Notes: generated by a model not told the origin, from the letters alone. Counted from the stretch's first letter, positions 1 to 11,683 are shown. The stretch is DNA of 64,000 bases from Janthinobacterium sp. FW305-129 (GCF_020858115.1 NZ_JACYMM010000007.1:310901-374900), one strand, 5' to 3'. A program made the numbers and translations.

Positions 1-1
1 T

Positions 2-814
2 GGCGCGGCGCCGGGGCCGCAGCGCGCCAGCGCCAGGGGTTCCATCACGCAGGTGGAGCAGCCTTACCTGCTCGTGCACCGCCCGGCGCAGCCGAACGGC
101 ACGGCCATCCTGCTGGTCAGCGGCGGCGGTTATGCGCATATCGAGGCGGGCAAGGAAAGCGGCCCGGTCGCCGCCTGGCTGCAGGCGCAGGGCATCACGG
201 CGTTTGAACTCGTGTACCGCCTGCCACGGGAGGGCGGCGGCGTCGGCGCGCCGTTCCAGGATGGCCAGCGGGCCATGCGCGTGATCCGCGCGCGCGCCGC
301 CGAGTGGCGCATCGACCCGGCGCGCATCGGCATGCTGGGTTTTTCCGCCGGCGCGCACCTGGCCGGCATGACGGCCGTCCAGCCGGCCGCCGCCCTGTAT
401 GCGCCCGCCGATGCGATCGATGCCGTATCGGCGCGGCCCGATTTCGTCGTGCTGCTGTACCCCGTGCTGACCATGCAGCCGCCGTTCGACACGACGCATG
501 CGAAGAAAGAGCTGCTGGGCGCTCGCCCCACGCAGGCGGCGCGCGATGCGCTGTCGGTGGAATGGCACGTCGATGCGCACACGCCGCCCGCCTTCATCGC
601 GCAGGCGCTCGATGACCGCGTGTCGCCGCCCGAAAACAGTACATTGATGGCCGCCGCGCTGGGCCGCGCGGGCGTGCCGTTTGAGCTGCATCAGTTCCGG
701 CACGGCGGCCATGGCTGGGGCCTGGGCAAGCCGGGCAGCGAGCCGGCCGCCTGGCCGCGGCTGTTGCTGGCGTGGCTGCAATCGCGTGGCTGGCTGCCTC
801 AGGCTCCAGGCTGA
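2..814 (+). CDS. Alpha/beta hydrolase (acetylesterase/lipase-like), 5'-truncated by the window edge
   Basis: This is a serine hydrolase of the esterase/lipase (BD-FAE or acetyl-xylan-esterase-like) type. The frame is open to the left edge, so the true start lies outside the window; the first in-frame start visible is a GTG at 53. Counting from that GTG, the nucleophile elbow GFSAG places Ser at about 98, Asp at about 187 (DDRVSPP) and His at about 220 (GGHGWG), a complete triad. An oxyanion-type glycine run (SGGGY) lies near residue 24. The missing N-terminus could carry a signal peptide. The stop overlaps the convergent hybrid kinase gene by 16 bases. Substrate cannot be named; a sugar or small acyl ester is an inference from the family. 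Confidence 0.85.
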   Translation, partial: GAAPGPQRASARGSITQVEQPYLLVHRPAQPNGTAILLVSGGGYAHIEAGKESGPVAAWLQAQGITAFELVYRLPREGGGVGAPFQDGQRAMRVIRARAAEWRIDPARIGMLGFSAGAHLAGMTAVQPAAALYAPADAIDAVSARPDFVVLLYPVLTMQPPFDTTHAKKELLGARPTQAARDALSVEWHVDAHTPPAFIAQALDDRVSPPENSTLMAAALGRAGVPFELHQFRHGGHGWGLGKPGSEPAAWPRLLLAWLQSRGWLPQAPG

Positions 815-3762
815 TTTTCCAGGTCGCGCCGCGCCACCTCCAGCGCCGCCTGCAGCTGCGGCAGGAATTGCTCCACGTTATCGAGCTGGCCATTCGAGGC
901 CAGGGTTTCCATCTGGTGGCACAGGCCGTGCAGGGTGGGGCGGCTCAGGTAGCCGGCGCTGCCTTTCAATGCGTGGAAGGCGGCGGCCGCTGCGCTGGCA
1001 TTGCCGTCGCGCACGGCGTGGCAAGCCAGGTCCAGGCGCCGCGGCGCTTCCGTCAAAAACGCTTGCGCGATGCGCTGCAAGTGCTGCGGCGACAGGCCCG
1101 CCAGCGGCAGGATGTGCACGGGCGCCGTCATGGGATCGGCCGGCGCCGGCGTTTGCGGTTGCGCGCCGCTGGCGTCGTCCAGGCCGAACTGGCGCGCCAG
1201 CGTGTCGTCCCCGGCGGACGCAGCGGGCGGCAGGGCGTGGCCGCGCGCCAGCAGCAGGTCGATGACGGCGTCGATTTTCTCGAACAGCAGCGCTTCGTCG
1301 ACGGGCTTGCTGAGGAAGTCGTCCATGCCGGCGGCCAGGTAGCGTTGCCGGTCATGTTCGCTGGCGTTGGCCGTCAGGGCGATGATGGGAATGTGCGCGT
1401 CGGGAATGGGGAATTGGCCGTTGCCGCCGTCGCGGATCAGGCGCGCGGCCTGTTCGCCGTCCATTTCCGGCATGCGGCCATCCATCAGCACGCAGTCGTA
1501 GGGGCCGGATCCCAGCGCGCGCAGCGCCTGCTCGCCGTTTTCCACGATGGTCACGTCATGGCCCATGCTTTCGAGCAGGGTGCCGATGATGATCTGGTTG
1601 GTGCGCACGTCTTCGGCGCACAGGATGCGCAGGCGGCAGGCATGGCGCGCCTGGCGTGCCGGCCGGCGCGCATCGGCCGCGGGCGCGCTGCCGGGCGTCA
1701 GCGGCAAGGTGAAATGAAAGCGCGAACCGATGCCGACCCGGCTTTCCACGCCGATCGTGCCACCCATCAGTTCGACCAGTTCCTTGCAGATGGCCAGGCC
1801 CAGGCCCGTGCCGCCGTAGCGGCGCGTGGTGGAATGGTCGGCCTGCTCGAATTTCTGGAACAAGCGCGGCAAGGTGTCCGCGTCGATGCCGGGGCCCGTG
1901 TCGCTGATGATGAATTCGATGTCGCTGCGGCCATCGCGGCGCGGCGGCGTGCGGGCGCGCCGCACTTCCAGCAGCACTTCGCCATTCGCCGTGAATTTCA
2001 GCGCGTTGCCCAGCAGGTTGATGAGGATTTGCCGCAGGCGCGTGGGATCGGCGCGCACGTAGCGGGGCAAGTCCAGCGCCAGTTCGCGGCGCAGCAGCAG
2101 GCTCTTGGCGTCGGCCTGGCCCTGCACGATGCCGGCCGCGTCGCCGATCAGCGCCAGCAGGTCGAAATCCACCGTTTCCAGGGTCAGCTTGCCCGCGTCG
2201 ATCTTGGAAAAGTCGAGGATGTCATTGAGAATGGTCAAGAGCGAGACGCCATTGTGCAGGCCGATGCGCAGGTATTCCTGCGTGCGGCCCTTGACGGACT
2301 GGTCGCGCAGGGCGAATTTCAGCATGCCGATCACGCCGGCCAGCGGCGTGCGGATGTCGTGGCTCATGGCGGACAGAAAATCGATGCGGTGGCGGCTGAC
2401 CACTTCCGCGTGCTCCTTGGCTTTCAGCAGGGCGTCGTTGCTGAGGGTCAGCGCCAGGGTGCGTTCCTGCACCCGCTGTTCCAGGTTGTTGCGCAGCAGG
2501 CGGATCTGGTCGGCCAGGGCAAAGGCCAGCAGCAAGCCGTCCAAGGTGCCGCCGAGCAAGGTCACCAGCTGGGCGTTGGCCACCATGGCCGGCATCAGGC
2601 CCAGGTTGGCCGGCAGGATCAGAAAGCCGGGCAGCATCAGGGCGACGAAGGCCAGCACGAAGAAGCGCGCCGGCTGGTAGCCGCGGCGCCAGACGACGAT
2701 GCCGCAGACGAGCGCGAGCAGCATCCAGATGCTGATGGCGATGGTGGCCAGCGTGTGCGCATACGACAGGGCGAAGAAGCAGCTGGGCAAGAGCAGCAGG
2801 GGCAGCACCAGGTTGACCTTGCTGAGGCGATACAGCAGGGGCGAGTAGTCGCGCAGGTGCAGGAAATGCATGTAGAACAGGGTGCTGAAGACGGGCAGCA
2901 GGAAAAACGGCACGTAATGCAGCTGCAGCTGGTGCCAGTCGAACAGGTCGGCAAAGACGTGGAAGGTCATGGCCCAGGCCAGGCCATACATCAGCACGTA
3001 CAGCGCGTAATACGCCGAGGCTTTGTCCAGGGTGATGGAAAAGATGAAGAAATTGAACAGGCCCAGCGCCAGCAGGGCGCCGATGGACGCCACCATCAGG
3101 AAGTTTTCCTTGCCCACCAGCTTGCGGTAGTCTTGCTGCGTCTTCACGCCGAACAGGGGTGCGCGCGCGTAATAAGGGCTGGAAAAGCGGATCAGGATGT
3201 CATACGTGGCGCCTGGCGCCAGCTGCACGTTCCTGCCGTAGTGCAACAAATACTCGTGCGGACGCTGGTAGCCCGTCAGCAAGATCCGCGGCGGCGTGTG
3301 CGGCCCGGGGCCATACACGTAGACGTCGACCAGGTCGATCAGGGTGTCGTTCGGGTCGATGACCCAGGCCGCTTCGCTGCTGTCGTTGCGCACCTGCGCA
3401 TGCAGCCAGTAGGCGCCGCCGAACAGGTCGACCTGGCCGGCCGGGCGCTGGCGCTCCAGCCAGGCGGGCAGGGCGGCCGCATCGGCAGGCGCGGCGTCAT
3501 TACCGGCGAGAAATAGTTGCCCGCCATCGTCCAGATGAGCGATGCCTTGCTTGCTCAGGGGCAAGGGTGCCGCCTGCGCCGCGCCCGCCAGGCCCAGCAG
3601 GCCGAACAGCAGGCCGAGCAGGAGCGGCCAGCCGCATAGCCAGGCGCAGACGCGGGAGCTGGGAGCGCGGTGGCGGGAAAGGGGCGGGTGGGCTGGCATC
3701 GATGGATTGGGTGGTGGTCGCGCGGGAAATGGCGGCAACGCCGTTTGCTGTGGAGTGCTCAT
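799..3762 (-). CDS. Hybrid sensor histidine kinase: 7TM-DISM, HisKA, HATPase, receiver, HPt
   Basis: This is a membrane phosphorelay protein of about 987 residues. In order it has an N-terminal signal or anchor (about 30-60), a periplasmic 7TMR-DISM extracellular domain (about 70-205), seven membrane segments (about 215-400), a short coiled coil, HisKA with the SHDIRTP box (His near 467), HATPase with N box, DTGPG and GGTGLGL, a receiver domain (phospho-Asp near 758 in MDGRMPEMDG) and a C-terminal HPt (FHALKGSAG, His near 930). The open frame extends to 4332, but the extra 190 codons run antisense through the LysE gene. The ATG at 3762 (MSTPQQT) is therefore preferred; 3699 is an alternative. 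Ligand and output regulator are unknown, and no partner response regulator is adjacent. Confidence 0.93.
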   Translation of the reverse strand: MSTPQQTALPPFPARPPPNPSMPAHPPLSRHRAPSSRVCAWLCGWPLLLGLLFGLLGLAGAAQAAPLPLSKQGIAHLDDGGQLFLAGNDAAPADAAALPAWLERQRPAGQVDLFGGAYWLHAQVRNDSSEAAWVIDPNDTLIDLVDVYVYGPGPHTPPRILLTGYQRPHEYLLHYGRNVQLAPGATYDILIRFSSPYYARAPLFGVKTQQDYRKLVGKENFLMVASIGALLALGLFNFFIFSITLDKASAYYALYVLMYGLAWAMTFHVFADLFDWHQLQLHYVPFFLLPVFSTLFYMHFLHLRDYSPLLYRLSKVNLVLPLLLLPSCFFALSYAHTLATIAISIWMLLALVCGIVVWRRGYQPARFFVLAFVALMLPGFLILPANLGLMPAMVANAQLVTLLGGTLDGLLLAFALADQIRLLRNNLEQRVQERTLALTLSNDALLKAKEHAEVVSRHRIDFLSAMSHDIRTPLAGVIGMLKFALRDQSVKGRTQEYLRIGLHNGVSLLTILNDILDFSKIDAGKLTLETVDFDLLALIGDAAGIVQGQADAKSLLLRRELALDLPRYVRADPTRLRQILINLLGNALKFTANGEVLLEVRRARTPPRRDGRSDIEFIISDTGPGIDADTLPRLFQKFEQADHSTTRRYGGTGLGLAICKELVELMGGTIGVESRVGIGSRFHFTLPLTPGSAPAADARRPARQARHACRLRILCAEDVRTNQIIIGTLLESMGHDVTIVENGEQALRALGSGPYDCVLMDGRMPEMDGEQAARLIRDGGNGQFPIPDAHIPIIALTANASEHDRQRYLAAGMDDFLSKPVDEALLFEKIDAVIDLLLARGHALPPAASAGDDTLARQFGLDDASGAQPQTPAPADPMTAPVHILPLAGLSPQHLQRIAQAFLTEAPRRLDLACHAVRDGNASAAAAAFHALKGSAGYLSRPTLHGLCHQMETLASNGQLDNVEQFLPQLQAALEVARRDLENQPGA

Positions 3763-3856
3763 TTTAATCGACTCTCGGTGACACACGGGCAATTTCCTGC
3801 CCTGCCGGCATGGCGGCCGCTCCGGTATCATGTCGGCTTTTGCCTGCGAGATCTTC

Positions 3857-4486
3857 ATGCTCAGTCCCGACCAGTTCCTGGCCTTCCTGGCCGCCGCCGT
3901 TTTGATCACCGCCAGTCCCGGCCCCGACAACCTGATGGTGCTGGGCGTGGGCATGTCGCGCGGACGCCGCCAGGGCATGGCCTTCGGCCTGGGCTGCGCC
4001 CTTGGCTGCCTCACGCATACCGTGCTGGCGACCATCGGCGTATCGGCCCTGCTGGCCGCCTCGCCCACGGCCTTTACGGCGCTGAAAGTGGCTGGCGGGC
4101 TGTACCTGGTGTGGCTGGGCATCGGCGCCTTGCGCAGCCGTGGCGGCGCCAGAGTCGATGGCGCGGCCGCCTTGCCCGACGAGTCCTTGCTGCGTTTGTT
4201 CGGCAAAGGGCTGTTTGCCAACAGTATCAATCCGAAAGTCGTGCTGTTTTTCCTCTCGTTCCTGCCGCAGTTTATCGTCGCCGGCCAGGGCAATGCCAGC
4301 TGGCAGACGGCGCAGCTGGGCCTGGTCTTCACGGCGCAGGCGTGCGTGCTGTTCGGCTTGCTCGGCTATTTTTCCGGCGCCGTCGGCCTGTGGCTGAACC
4401 GCCGCCCGCGCGCCGGCCTGTGGCTGGACCGCGTGGCCGGCACCATTTTCATCGGCCTGGGCTTGCGCCTGATCCTGGCGCGCTGA
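3857..4486 (+). CDS. LysE/RhtB family amino acid exporter
   Basis: This inner-membrane protein of about 209 residues matches the LysE/RhtB exporter family, which exports amino acids or their derivatives. The N-terminus has the family pattern MxxPDQFLAFL followed by the ASPGPDNL motif, and about six hydrophobic segments follow. I chose the ATG at 3857 because family members begin right at this motif; an upstream in-frame ATG at 3830 would add nine residues. It is divergent from the hybrid kinase (about 95 bases apart) and its 3' end overlaps the convergent YceI-like gene by 38 bases. The exported substrate cannot be told from sequence. Confidence 0.9.
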   Translation: MLSPDQFLAFLAAAVLITASPGPDNLMVLGVGMSRGRRQGMAFGLGCALGCLTHTVLATIGVSALLAASPTAFTALKVAGGLYLVWLGIGALRSRGGARVDGAAALPDESLLRLFGKGLFANSINPKVVLFFLSFLPQFIVAGQGNASWQTAQLGLVFTAQACVLFGLLGYFSGAVGLWLNRRPRAGLWLDRVAGTIFIGLGLRLILAR

Positions 4487-5198
4487 GGTCTTGCCGGGCG
4501 GTAATCCGGAACGCCAGTTCCATCTGGTCCTGCACGGCCATGGCACCGCCCAGGACGGCAAACGGCACGATGCCGAAGTCGCTCTGTTTCAGCAGCAGGC
4601 TGCCGCTGGCCTGCAGGCTGCGCCCATCGGCCGCTTGCTCGATCCGCACGGGCAAGCGCACCGCGCGCGTCACGCCATGCAGGGTGATGTCCGCATCGAA
4701 CTCCTGCTGGTCGCCCGTGCGGCGCGCCTCGATGCTGACCCACGGATAGCGCTCGGCGTCCAGCACGCGCACCAGCATGTTGTGGCGCGTGCCGGCGATG
4801 GCGTCGGCCGACGGCGTCGTCGCCAGGCCGGCCGCCTGGCGTAGGCTGGCTTCATCCACACTCATCTCGTCCAGGCGGAAGCGGAACTGCGCGCGTCCCG
4901 GCGCGGGCGCCACCACGCCTTGCAGGGTGCGGCTGGCCACCACGTGGTCATGCCCGAGCCGCGCCAGCGCGCCGCCGCGGCGCACGGTGATGGTCAGCAG
5001 GGATTCTGCTGGCACGATGTGCAGCAGCTGCATGCCCGGCTGCTGCCACGCGGGCGCGGGCATGGCGGCAGGGGCGGCAGGAACGGCCAGCGCGGGAGCC
5101 GGCGCCGGCGGCAGGGGCGTGCAGGACGCCAGCACGGCGCAGGCGAGCAGGAAGGCGGTGCGGATGGCTGAGGGCGGGCGGCGGTTCTGGCTGAACAT
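4449..5198 (-). CDS. YceI-like domain lipoprotein
   Basis: This is a 249-residue protein with an N-terminal lipoprotein signal: a hydrophobic run ends at LASC, making Cys26 the likely lipidated residue. A proline/alanine-rich linker follows (about 30-55), then a YceI-like lipid-binding beta-barrel domain. Its typical features include the GHDH segment, the TRHNML segment and DITLHGVTR before the last strands. Such proteins sit in the periplasm or on the outer membrane and bind isoprenoid-type lipids in characterised relatives. Its role here is unknown. The 3' end overlaps the LysE gene, and upstream is a 530-base gap. Confidence 0.82.
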   Translation of the reverse strand: MFSQNRRPPSAIRTAFLLACAVLASCTPLPPAPAPALAVPAAPAAMPAPAWQQPGMQLLHIVPAESLLTITVRRGGALARLGHDHVVASRTLQGVVAPAPGRAQFRFRLDEMSVDEASLRQAAGLATTPSADAIAGTRHNMLVRVLDAERYPWVSIEARRTGDQQEFDADITLHGVTRAVRLPVRIEQAADGRSLQASGSLLLKQSDFGIVPFAVLGGAMAVQDQMELAFRITARQDLSAPGSGASPGR

Positions 5199-5314
5199 GG
5201 GGGCAGAAGGGACAAGGGCGATGGGGGAATGGTACGCGATCCGCGCGGCGGCGCGCGCGCAATGTTAGAGCTACGTCATAAGGCGGTCATATGGCGCTGC
5301 TATGATGCTTTCGT

Positions 5315-5330
5315 TGGCACACAGCATGCG
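5315..5330 (+). promoter_or_regulatory. Possible sigma-54 promoter (-24 TGGCAC, -12 TGC)
   Basis: TGGCAC at 5315-5320 and TGC at 5327-5329 put GG and GC exactly ten bases apart, as in -24/-12 promoters; about nine of twelve consensus positions match. It points into the gap that ends with the terminator at 5647-5682. The match is weaker than the nas promoter at 15020. Confidence 0.35.
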
Positions 5331-5340
5331 GTGCGCAAAT

Positions 5341-5682
5341 CACTACGTTCCGGGAGCGATAGGATGCAGGCATGACTCAACAGCTTAGCCGGTGAGCTCA
5401 ACCATCGGCACCAGACATGTAAAAATTGTTTTATGGCAAGATCCGCAGGGCGGGGCAAGGGAAATGCAGGAATTGGGCGGGGATTTAATGAAGTCCTAAG
5501 CCTGACTCAATGAAGGACTGGCATAGTGGACACATGGCGCACGGAAACCCCGGGCGCAAGGTTGCCGGACACCTCAATGACCGGCACGATTTCCACTTTT
5601 TCATGTGTTTTTCCCGTTTTATCCCTGCGCTCTGAAACAGCGTTTCAACCGGCTACCGCACCTTGCGAAGCCGGTTTTTTTT
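5341..5682 (+). ncRNA. Candidate structured small RNA
   Basis: This is inferred from a terminator with no gene in front of it. Between the possible sigma-54 promoter and the terminator are pairing segments: 5492-5497 with 5514-5519, 5543-5547 with 5590-5594 enclosing 5564-5568 with 5581-5585, and 5628-5631 with 5639-5642. No known RNA family was recognised (not tmRNA or RNase P RNA; 6S RNA is not excluded). Start and extent are guesses. Confidence 0.3.
5647..5682 (+). terminator. Intrinsic terminator, plus strand, no upstream gene
   Basis: A perfect 8-bp stem (5647-5654 with 5669-5676) is followed by eight T residues (5675-5682). It is oriented to stop a plus-strand transcript, yet the nearest plus-strand gene upstream ends at 4486. 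Confidence 0.75.
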
Positions 5683-5698
5683 GCCTGCGTTTTCATCA

Positions 5699-5724
5699 CT
5701 TCCCGGCGCCGCGGCGCCGGGAAG
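5699..5724 (-). terminator. Perfect 12-bp palindromic hairpin after the aminopeptidase gene
   Basis: Two 12-base arms (5699-5710 and 5713-5724) pair perfectly around a 2-base centre, four bases past the minus-strand stop codon. There is no T-run on the minus strand, so it may act as a 3' stabiliser or a weak terminator. Confidence 0.6.
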
Positions 5725-5728
5725 CCAC

Positions 5729-8422
<2,694 letters not shown>

Positions 8423-8530
8423 GGTATGCCCTTCGTTCATGAGTAAAACGCCCGCCGGCCGGATAGGCCGTGGGCGTTGATGGCGGTTGGGGGACATCGC
8501 TGGAACTGAAGGCCAGCGTTCCCGTACAGC

Positions 8531-8559
8531 AATCTAAGGCGAAACGGGGGCAAAGTCAA
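8531..8559 (-). promoter_or_regulatory. Predicted sigma-70 promoter for the aminopeptidase gene
   Basis: On the minus strand TTGACT (8559-8554) is followed by a 17-base spacer and TAGATT (8536-8531). The transcript would start near 8523, about 100 bases before the chosen ATG at 8422. Confidence 0.55.
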
Positions 8560-8591
8560 CGCGCCAGGGGTGCCGCACCATGGCGGTGCGC

Positions 8592-8600
8592 TGGTATGAT
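8592..8600 (+). promoter_or_regulatory. Extended -10 promoter for the glutathione S-transferase gene
   Basis: TGGTATGAT (8592-8600) matches the extended -10 form TGnTATAAT with one change. No good -35 is visible. The transcript would start near 8607, some 77 bases before the ATG at 8684. Confidence 0.45.
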
Positions 8601-8683
8601 GGGCGACTGACCGTACTGCCACCGGCCAGTCCTTCAGATGATTGTCAACACCATCCACCACTACAACGAGACGAGACCTGCAC

Positions 8684-9307
8684 ATGAAACTGACTATCAG
8701 CCCCCGCACGCCCAATCCGCGCCGCGTCACCATGTTCATCGCCGAGAAGGGCATTACCGGCATCGAGGAAGTGGCGCTCGACCTGATGGCGGGCCAGCAC
8801 CGCGATCCCGCCTTCCTGGCGAAAAACCCGCTGGGCCGCGTGCCCGTGCTGGAGCTGGACGACGGGCGCGTGCTGACCGAGACGCGCGCCATCTGCACGT
8901 ATCTGGAAGGCTTGCAGCCGCAGCCGAACCTGATGGGCGAAGGCTTCGAGGAGCGCGCCTTCATTGAAATGGCCGACCGCCGCGTGGAACTGCACCTGTT
9001 CAGCGCCGCCGCCAACTGGGTGCGCCACGGCCATCCGGCCCTGGTGGCGCTGGAAAACCCGCAGTTTCCCGATTTCGCCACGGCGCAGGCGGGCAAGCTG
9101 CGCGAAACGGCGCAATGGCTGGACCAGGTGCTGGCCAGCCAGCCCTACATCGCCGGCGAGCGGTTTACGATTGCCGACATCACGGCCTTCTGCGCGCTGG
9201 AATTCGCGCGCGGGCTGATGAAGTACCGTCCCGGCGCGGAAGGTTTATCCAACCTGCAAACTTACCGCGACCGCATCGCCGAGCGCCCCAGCGCGCAGGC
9301 GAAGTAA
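8684..9307 (+). CDS. Glutathione S-transferase family protein
   Basis: This cytosolic protein of about 207 residues has an N-terminal thioredoxin-like GST domain (1-80) with the glutathione-contact segment VPVLELDDG followed by LTETRAI, and a C-terminal all-helical domain ending in FTIADIT (the N-capping motif region). It likely conjugates glutathione to electrophiles or acts in small-molecule detoxification; the substrate class is unknown. The start at 8684 gives the normal GST N-terminus (MKLTIS); the ORF could open at 8642. It is divergent from the aminopeptidase and followed by a strong terminator. Confidence 0.9.
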   Translation: MKLTISPRTPNPRRVTMFIAEKGITGIEEVALDLMAGQHRDPAFLAKNPLGRVPVLELDDGRVLTETRAICTYLEGLQPQPNLMGEGFEERAFIEMADRRVELHLFSAAANWVRHGHPALVALENPQFPDFATAQAGKLRETAQWLDQVLASQPYIAGERFTIADITAFCALEFARGLMKYRPGAEGLSNLQTYRDRIAERPSAQAK

Positions 9308-9320
9308 AGGCCAAATGCAG

Positions 9321-9353
9321 AACGCCTGCGCCGGAGTCTCCGGTGCAGGCGTT
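9321..9353 (+). terminator. Intrinsic terminator after the GST gene
   Basis: A 15-bp stem with one G-T wobble (9321-9335 with 9339-9353) closes a 3-base loop and is followed by a short T stretch, 13 bases past the GST stop codon. Confidence 0.75.
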
Positions 9354-9397
9354 TCTGCTTGCGCAAGGCCCGTCGGGCCCCGTTTACTTCAACTTCT

Positions 9398-11503
9398 TTA
9401 CTTCAGCTGCTCGTGCAGGAAGGTGTAGGTCAGCGCCCACATCAGCGCCTGCTGGTCGTTGTTGGCGGCGCCCGCATGGCCGCCTTCCGTGTTTTCCCAG
9501 TAGAGCACGTCGTGGCCTTGCTCTTCCATCTTCGCCACCATCTTGCGCGCATGGCCGGGGTGGACCCGGTCGTCGCGCGTCGAGGTGGTAAACAGCACGC
9601 GCGGATATTTCTTGTCCTTGAAGACGTTCTGGTACGGCGAGTACTTGCTGATGTAAGCCCATTGTTCCGCCACGTCCGGGTCGCCGTATTCTCCCATCCA
9701 CGAGGCACCCGCCAGCATCTTGTTATAGCGGCGCATGTCGAGCAGCGGCACCTGGCTGACGACGGCGTTGAACAAATCGGGACGCTGCACCAGCACGGCG
9801 CCCGTCAGCAGGCCGCCATTGCTGCCGCCCATGATGCCCAGGTGGCGCGGACTGGTGACTTTGCGCTTGATCAAGTCCTGCGCCACGGAGATGAAATCGT
9901 CATACGCGCGCTGGCGGTTTTCCTTCAGCGCCGCCTGGTGCCAGCGGGGGCCGAATTCGCCGCCGCCGCGGATATTGGCCAGCACGTACACGCCGCCCTT
10001 GTTCAGCCACGCTTCGCCGATGATGCCGCTGTAGCTCGGTTTCAGCGACACTTCGAAGCCGCCATAGCCATACAGCACGGTGGGATTGCGGCCGTCGAAC
10101 TTCGTCTTCTTGCCCATGATGGCGAAATACGGCACCTTGGTGCCATCCTTCGACGTCGATTCGAACTGTTCCACCTTGTACGGCGCGGCATCGAAGAAGG
10201 CGGGCAGCGACTTGATTTTCGTGCGCTTGTCGCTCTGCGCCGTGCCCAGGTACAGGGTGGTCGGATTGAGGAAGTCTGTTACCGTCAGGAAATACTGATC
10301 CGAGTCGACGGGATCGAGCGCGCTGACGGCCAGGGTGCCCAGTTTCGGCGCATCGACGGCGCGGCGCTGCCACTTGCCGTTCACGTGGCGCAGTTCCGTC
10401 AGGCGGTTTTTCACTTTGTCCAGGGTGGTCACGAGGATGGCCGACTTCGTCGCCGTGACATTGTCCAGCGACGACGTGGCCGTGGGCGCGTACAGCACTT
10501 CCAGCGCCTGCCCGCCCTGCATGAAGGCCTTGAAATCCGTGGCCAGCAGCGAGCCTTGCGCATAGGTCTTGCCGTTCGCTTTCCAGTCCGAACGCAGGGT
10601 GATGATCAATTGGTCGCGCACGGTGAAGGCCGTGGCGTCGTCCGGTTTCGGCACTTTCTTCAAGCCGGCGCCGTCGCGCAAGAACATTTCGCCGCTGTAG
10701 AAATCGATCTGCCGCTCGATGAACTGGTGTTCGTGGCCGGGCGTGAAATCCTTGTAGGCGCCCGCGCTCAGGTCGTCGGGTTTCGCTTCATACAAGGTTT
10801 TCGCCTGCGCCAGCGGCGTGCCGCGCTGCCACTCCTTGATGATGCGCGGGTAGCCGGAGCTGGTCATCGAGCCGGGGCCGAAATCGGTGGAGACGAACAG
10901 GGTATCGGCGTCGATCCAGCTGGCGCTGCCCTTCGCTTCGGGCAGGGTAAAACCGCCGTCGACAAACGCGCGTTTCGCCACGTCGTATTCGCGCACCACC
11001 TTGGCGTCGCCGCCGCCGCGCGACAGGGAAATCAGGCAGCGTTCGCCCTTCGGATACAGGCAGGAGGCGCCGCCCCAGACCCAGTTTTCACTCTCGCCGG
11101 CGGCCAGCTGGTCGAGATCGATCACGGTTTCCCACGCGGGTTCGGCCTGCTGGTACTGCGCCAGGGTGGTGCGGCGCCAGATGCCGCGCACGTGCTGGGC
11201 GTCGCGCCAGAAATTGTAGTAATACTCGCCTTCCTTGCTGACGTAGGGAATGCGTTCCTTCGAGTTGAGGATGGTTTTCAGGCGCGCCTGCAGGGCTGCG
11301 AAGCCGGGCTGGCTTTCCAGTTCCTTCGTGGTGACGGCATTATGCTGTTTGACCCAGGCCAGCGGCTTGTCGCCGAGGACTTCTTCCAGCCACAAATGGG
11401 GATCGGTGTTGGCGGCGGCAGGGGAGGGGGCTTGCGCATGGGCAATGCCCGCTGCGGCCAGGCCGAGCAGCATGCTGCTGGCGAAGGTGCGATATGACGA
11501 CAT
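9398..11503 (-). CDS. Prolyl oligopeptidase family serine peptidase (S9A), exported
   Basis: This enzyme of about 701 residues cleaves short peptides after proline. The N-terminal half is the seven-bladed propeller that gates the active site; the C-terminal half is the alpha/beta hydrolase peptidase domain. The triad is visible: Ser561 in GGSNGG, Asp near 643 in TRDDRVHP and His near 678 in EGGHAG. The start at 11503 follows AGGAAA and opens a signal peptide (MSSYRTFASS, cut near AHA). The open frame reaches 11569, but the extra 22 residues spoil the signal. A small inverted repeat (11603-11617, CTATTT/AAATAG) lies upstream and could be an operator. Transcribed alone. Confidence 0.95.
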   Translation of the reverse strand: MSSYRTFASSMLLGLAAAGIAHAQAPSPAAANTDPHLWLEEVLGDKPLAWVKQHNAVTTKELESQPGFAALQARLKTILNSKERIPYVSKEGEYYYNFWRDAQHVRGIWRRTTLAQYQQAEPAWETVIDLDQLAAGESENWVWGGASCLYPKGERCLISLSRGGGDAKVVREYDVAKRAFVDGGFTLPEAKGSASWIDADTLFVSTDFGPGSMTSSGYPRIIKEWQRGTPLAQAKTLYEAKPDDLSAGAYKDFTPGHEHQFIERQIDFYSGEMFLRDGAGLKKVPKPDDATAFTVRDQLIITLRSDWKANGKTYAQGSLLATDFKAFMQGGQALEVLYAPTATSSLDNVTATKSAILVTTLDKVKNRLTELRHVNGKWQRRAVDAPKLGTLAVSALDPVDSDQYFLTVTDFLNPTTLYLGTAQSDKRTKIKSLPAFFDAAPYKVEQFESTSKDGTKVPYFAIMGKKTKFDGRNPTVLYGYGGFEVSLKPSYSGIIGEAWLNKGGVYVLANIRGGGEFGPRWHQAALKENRQRAYDDFISVAQDLIKRKVTSPRHLGIMGGSNGGLLTGAVLVQRPDLFNAVVSQVPLLDMRRYNKMLAGASWMGEYGDPDVAEQWAYISKYSPYQNVFKDKKYPRVLFTTSTRDDRVHPGHARKMVAKMEEQGHDVLYWENTEGGHAGAANNDQQALMWALTYTFLHEQLK

Positions 11504-11653
11504 GGTGGGTTTCCTGGTTGGTCCGATGGAGGCCGCTTTGCAGGCAAAACGGCGCAGCCATGGTGCCACGGATTGCTGTGGGGAACCAGTGTCTAGGGAC
11601 GACTATTTGAAAAATAGCATGTTTTTCTAATATTGTTTGCTGGAATGGATGCC

Positions 11654-11672
11654 GGCCGCAGAATCTGCGGCC
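11654..11672 (-). terminator. Hairpin after the SUKH-like gene
   Basis: Perfect 7-bp arms (11654-11660 and 11666-11672, extendable to 9 bp) lie 12 bases past the minus-strand stop at 11684. There is no clear T-run, so this is a weak or Rho-assisted stop. Confidence 0.4.
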
Positions 11673-11683
11673 TGTCGCGCCGT

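Larger units (their letters stand above)
5199..5728. other. 530-base intergenic region without a convincing gene
   Basis: No ORF here has a good ribosome site or family likeness; the best (5526-5732, plus) reads as low-complexity noise. The region does hold, on the plus strand, a sigma-54-like promoter (5315-5330), several inverted repeats and a strong intrinsic terminator (5647-5682). It also holds the palindrome that follows the aminopeptidase stop on the minus strand (5699-5724). It may therefore encode a non-coding RNA. Confidence 0.6.

Noticed and set aside
772..3516. 914-codon ORF on the plus strand
   Set aside because: Antisense to the hybrid kinase; low-complexity Gln/Arg/Val/Ala translation without domains, typical of high-GC shadow frames.
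9359..11497. 712-codon ORF on the plus strand
   Set aside because: Shadow of the prolyl oligopeptidase; no recognisable family.
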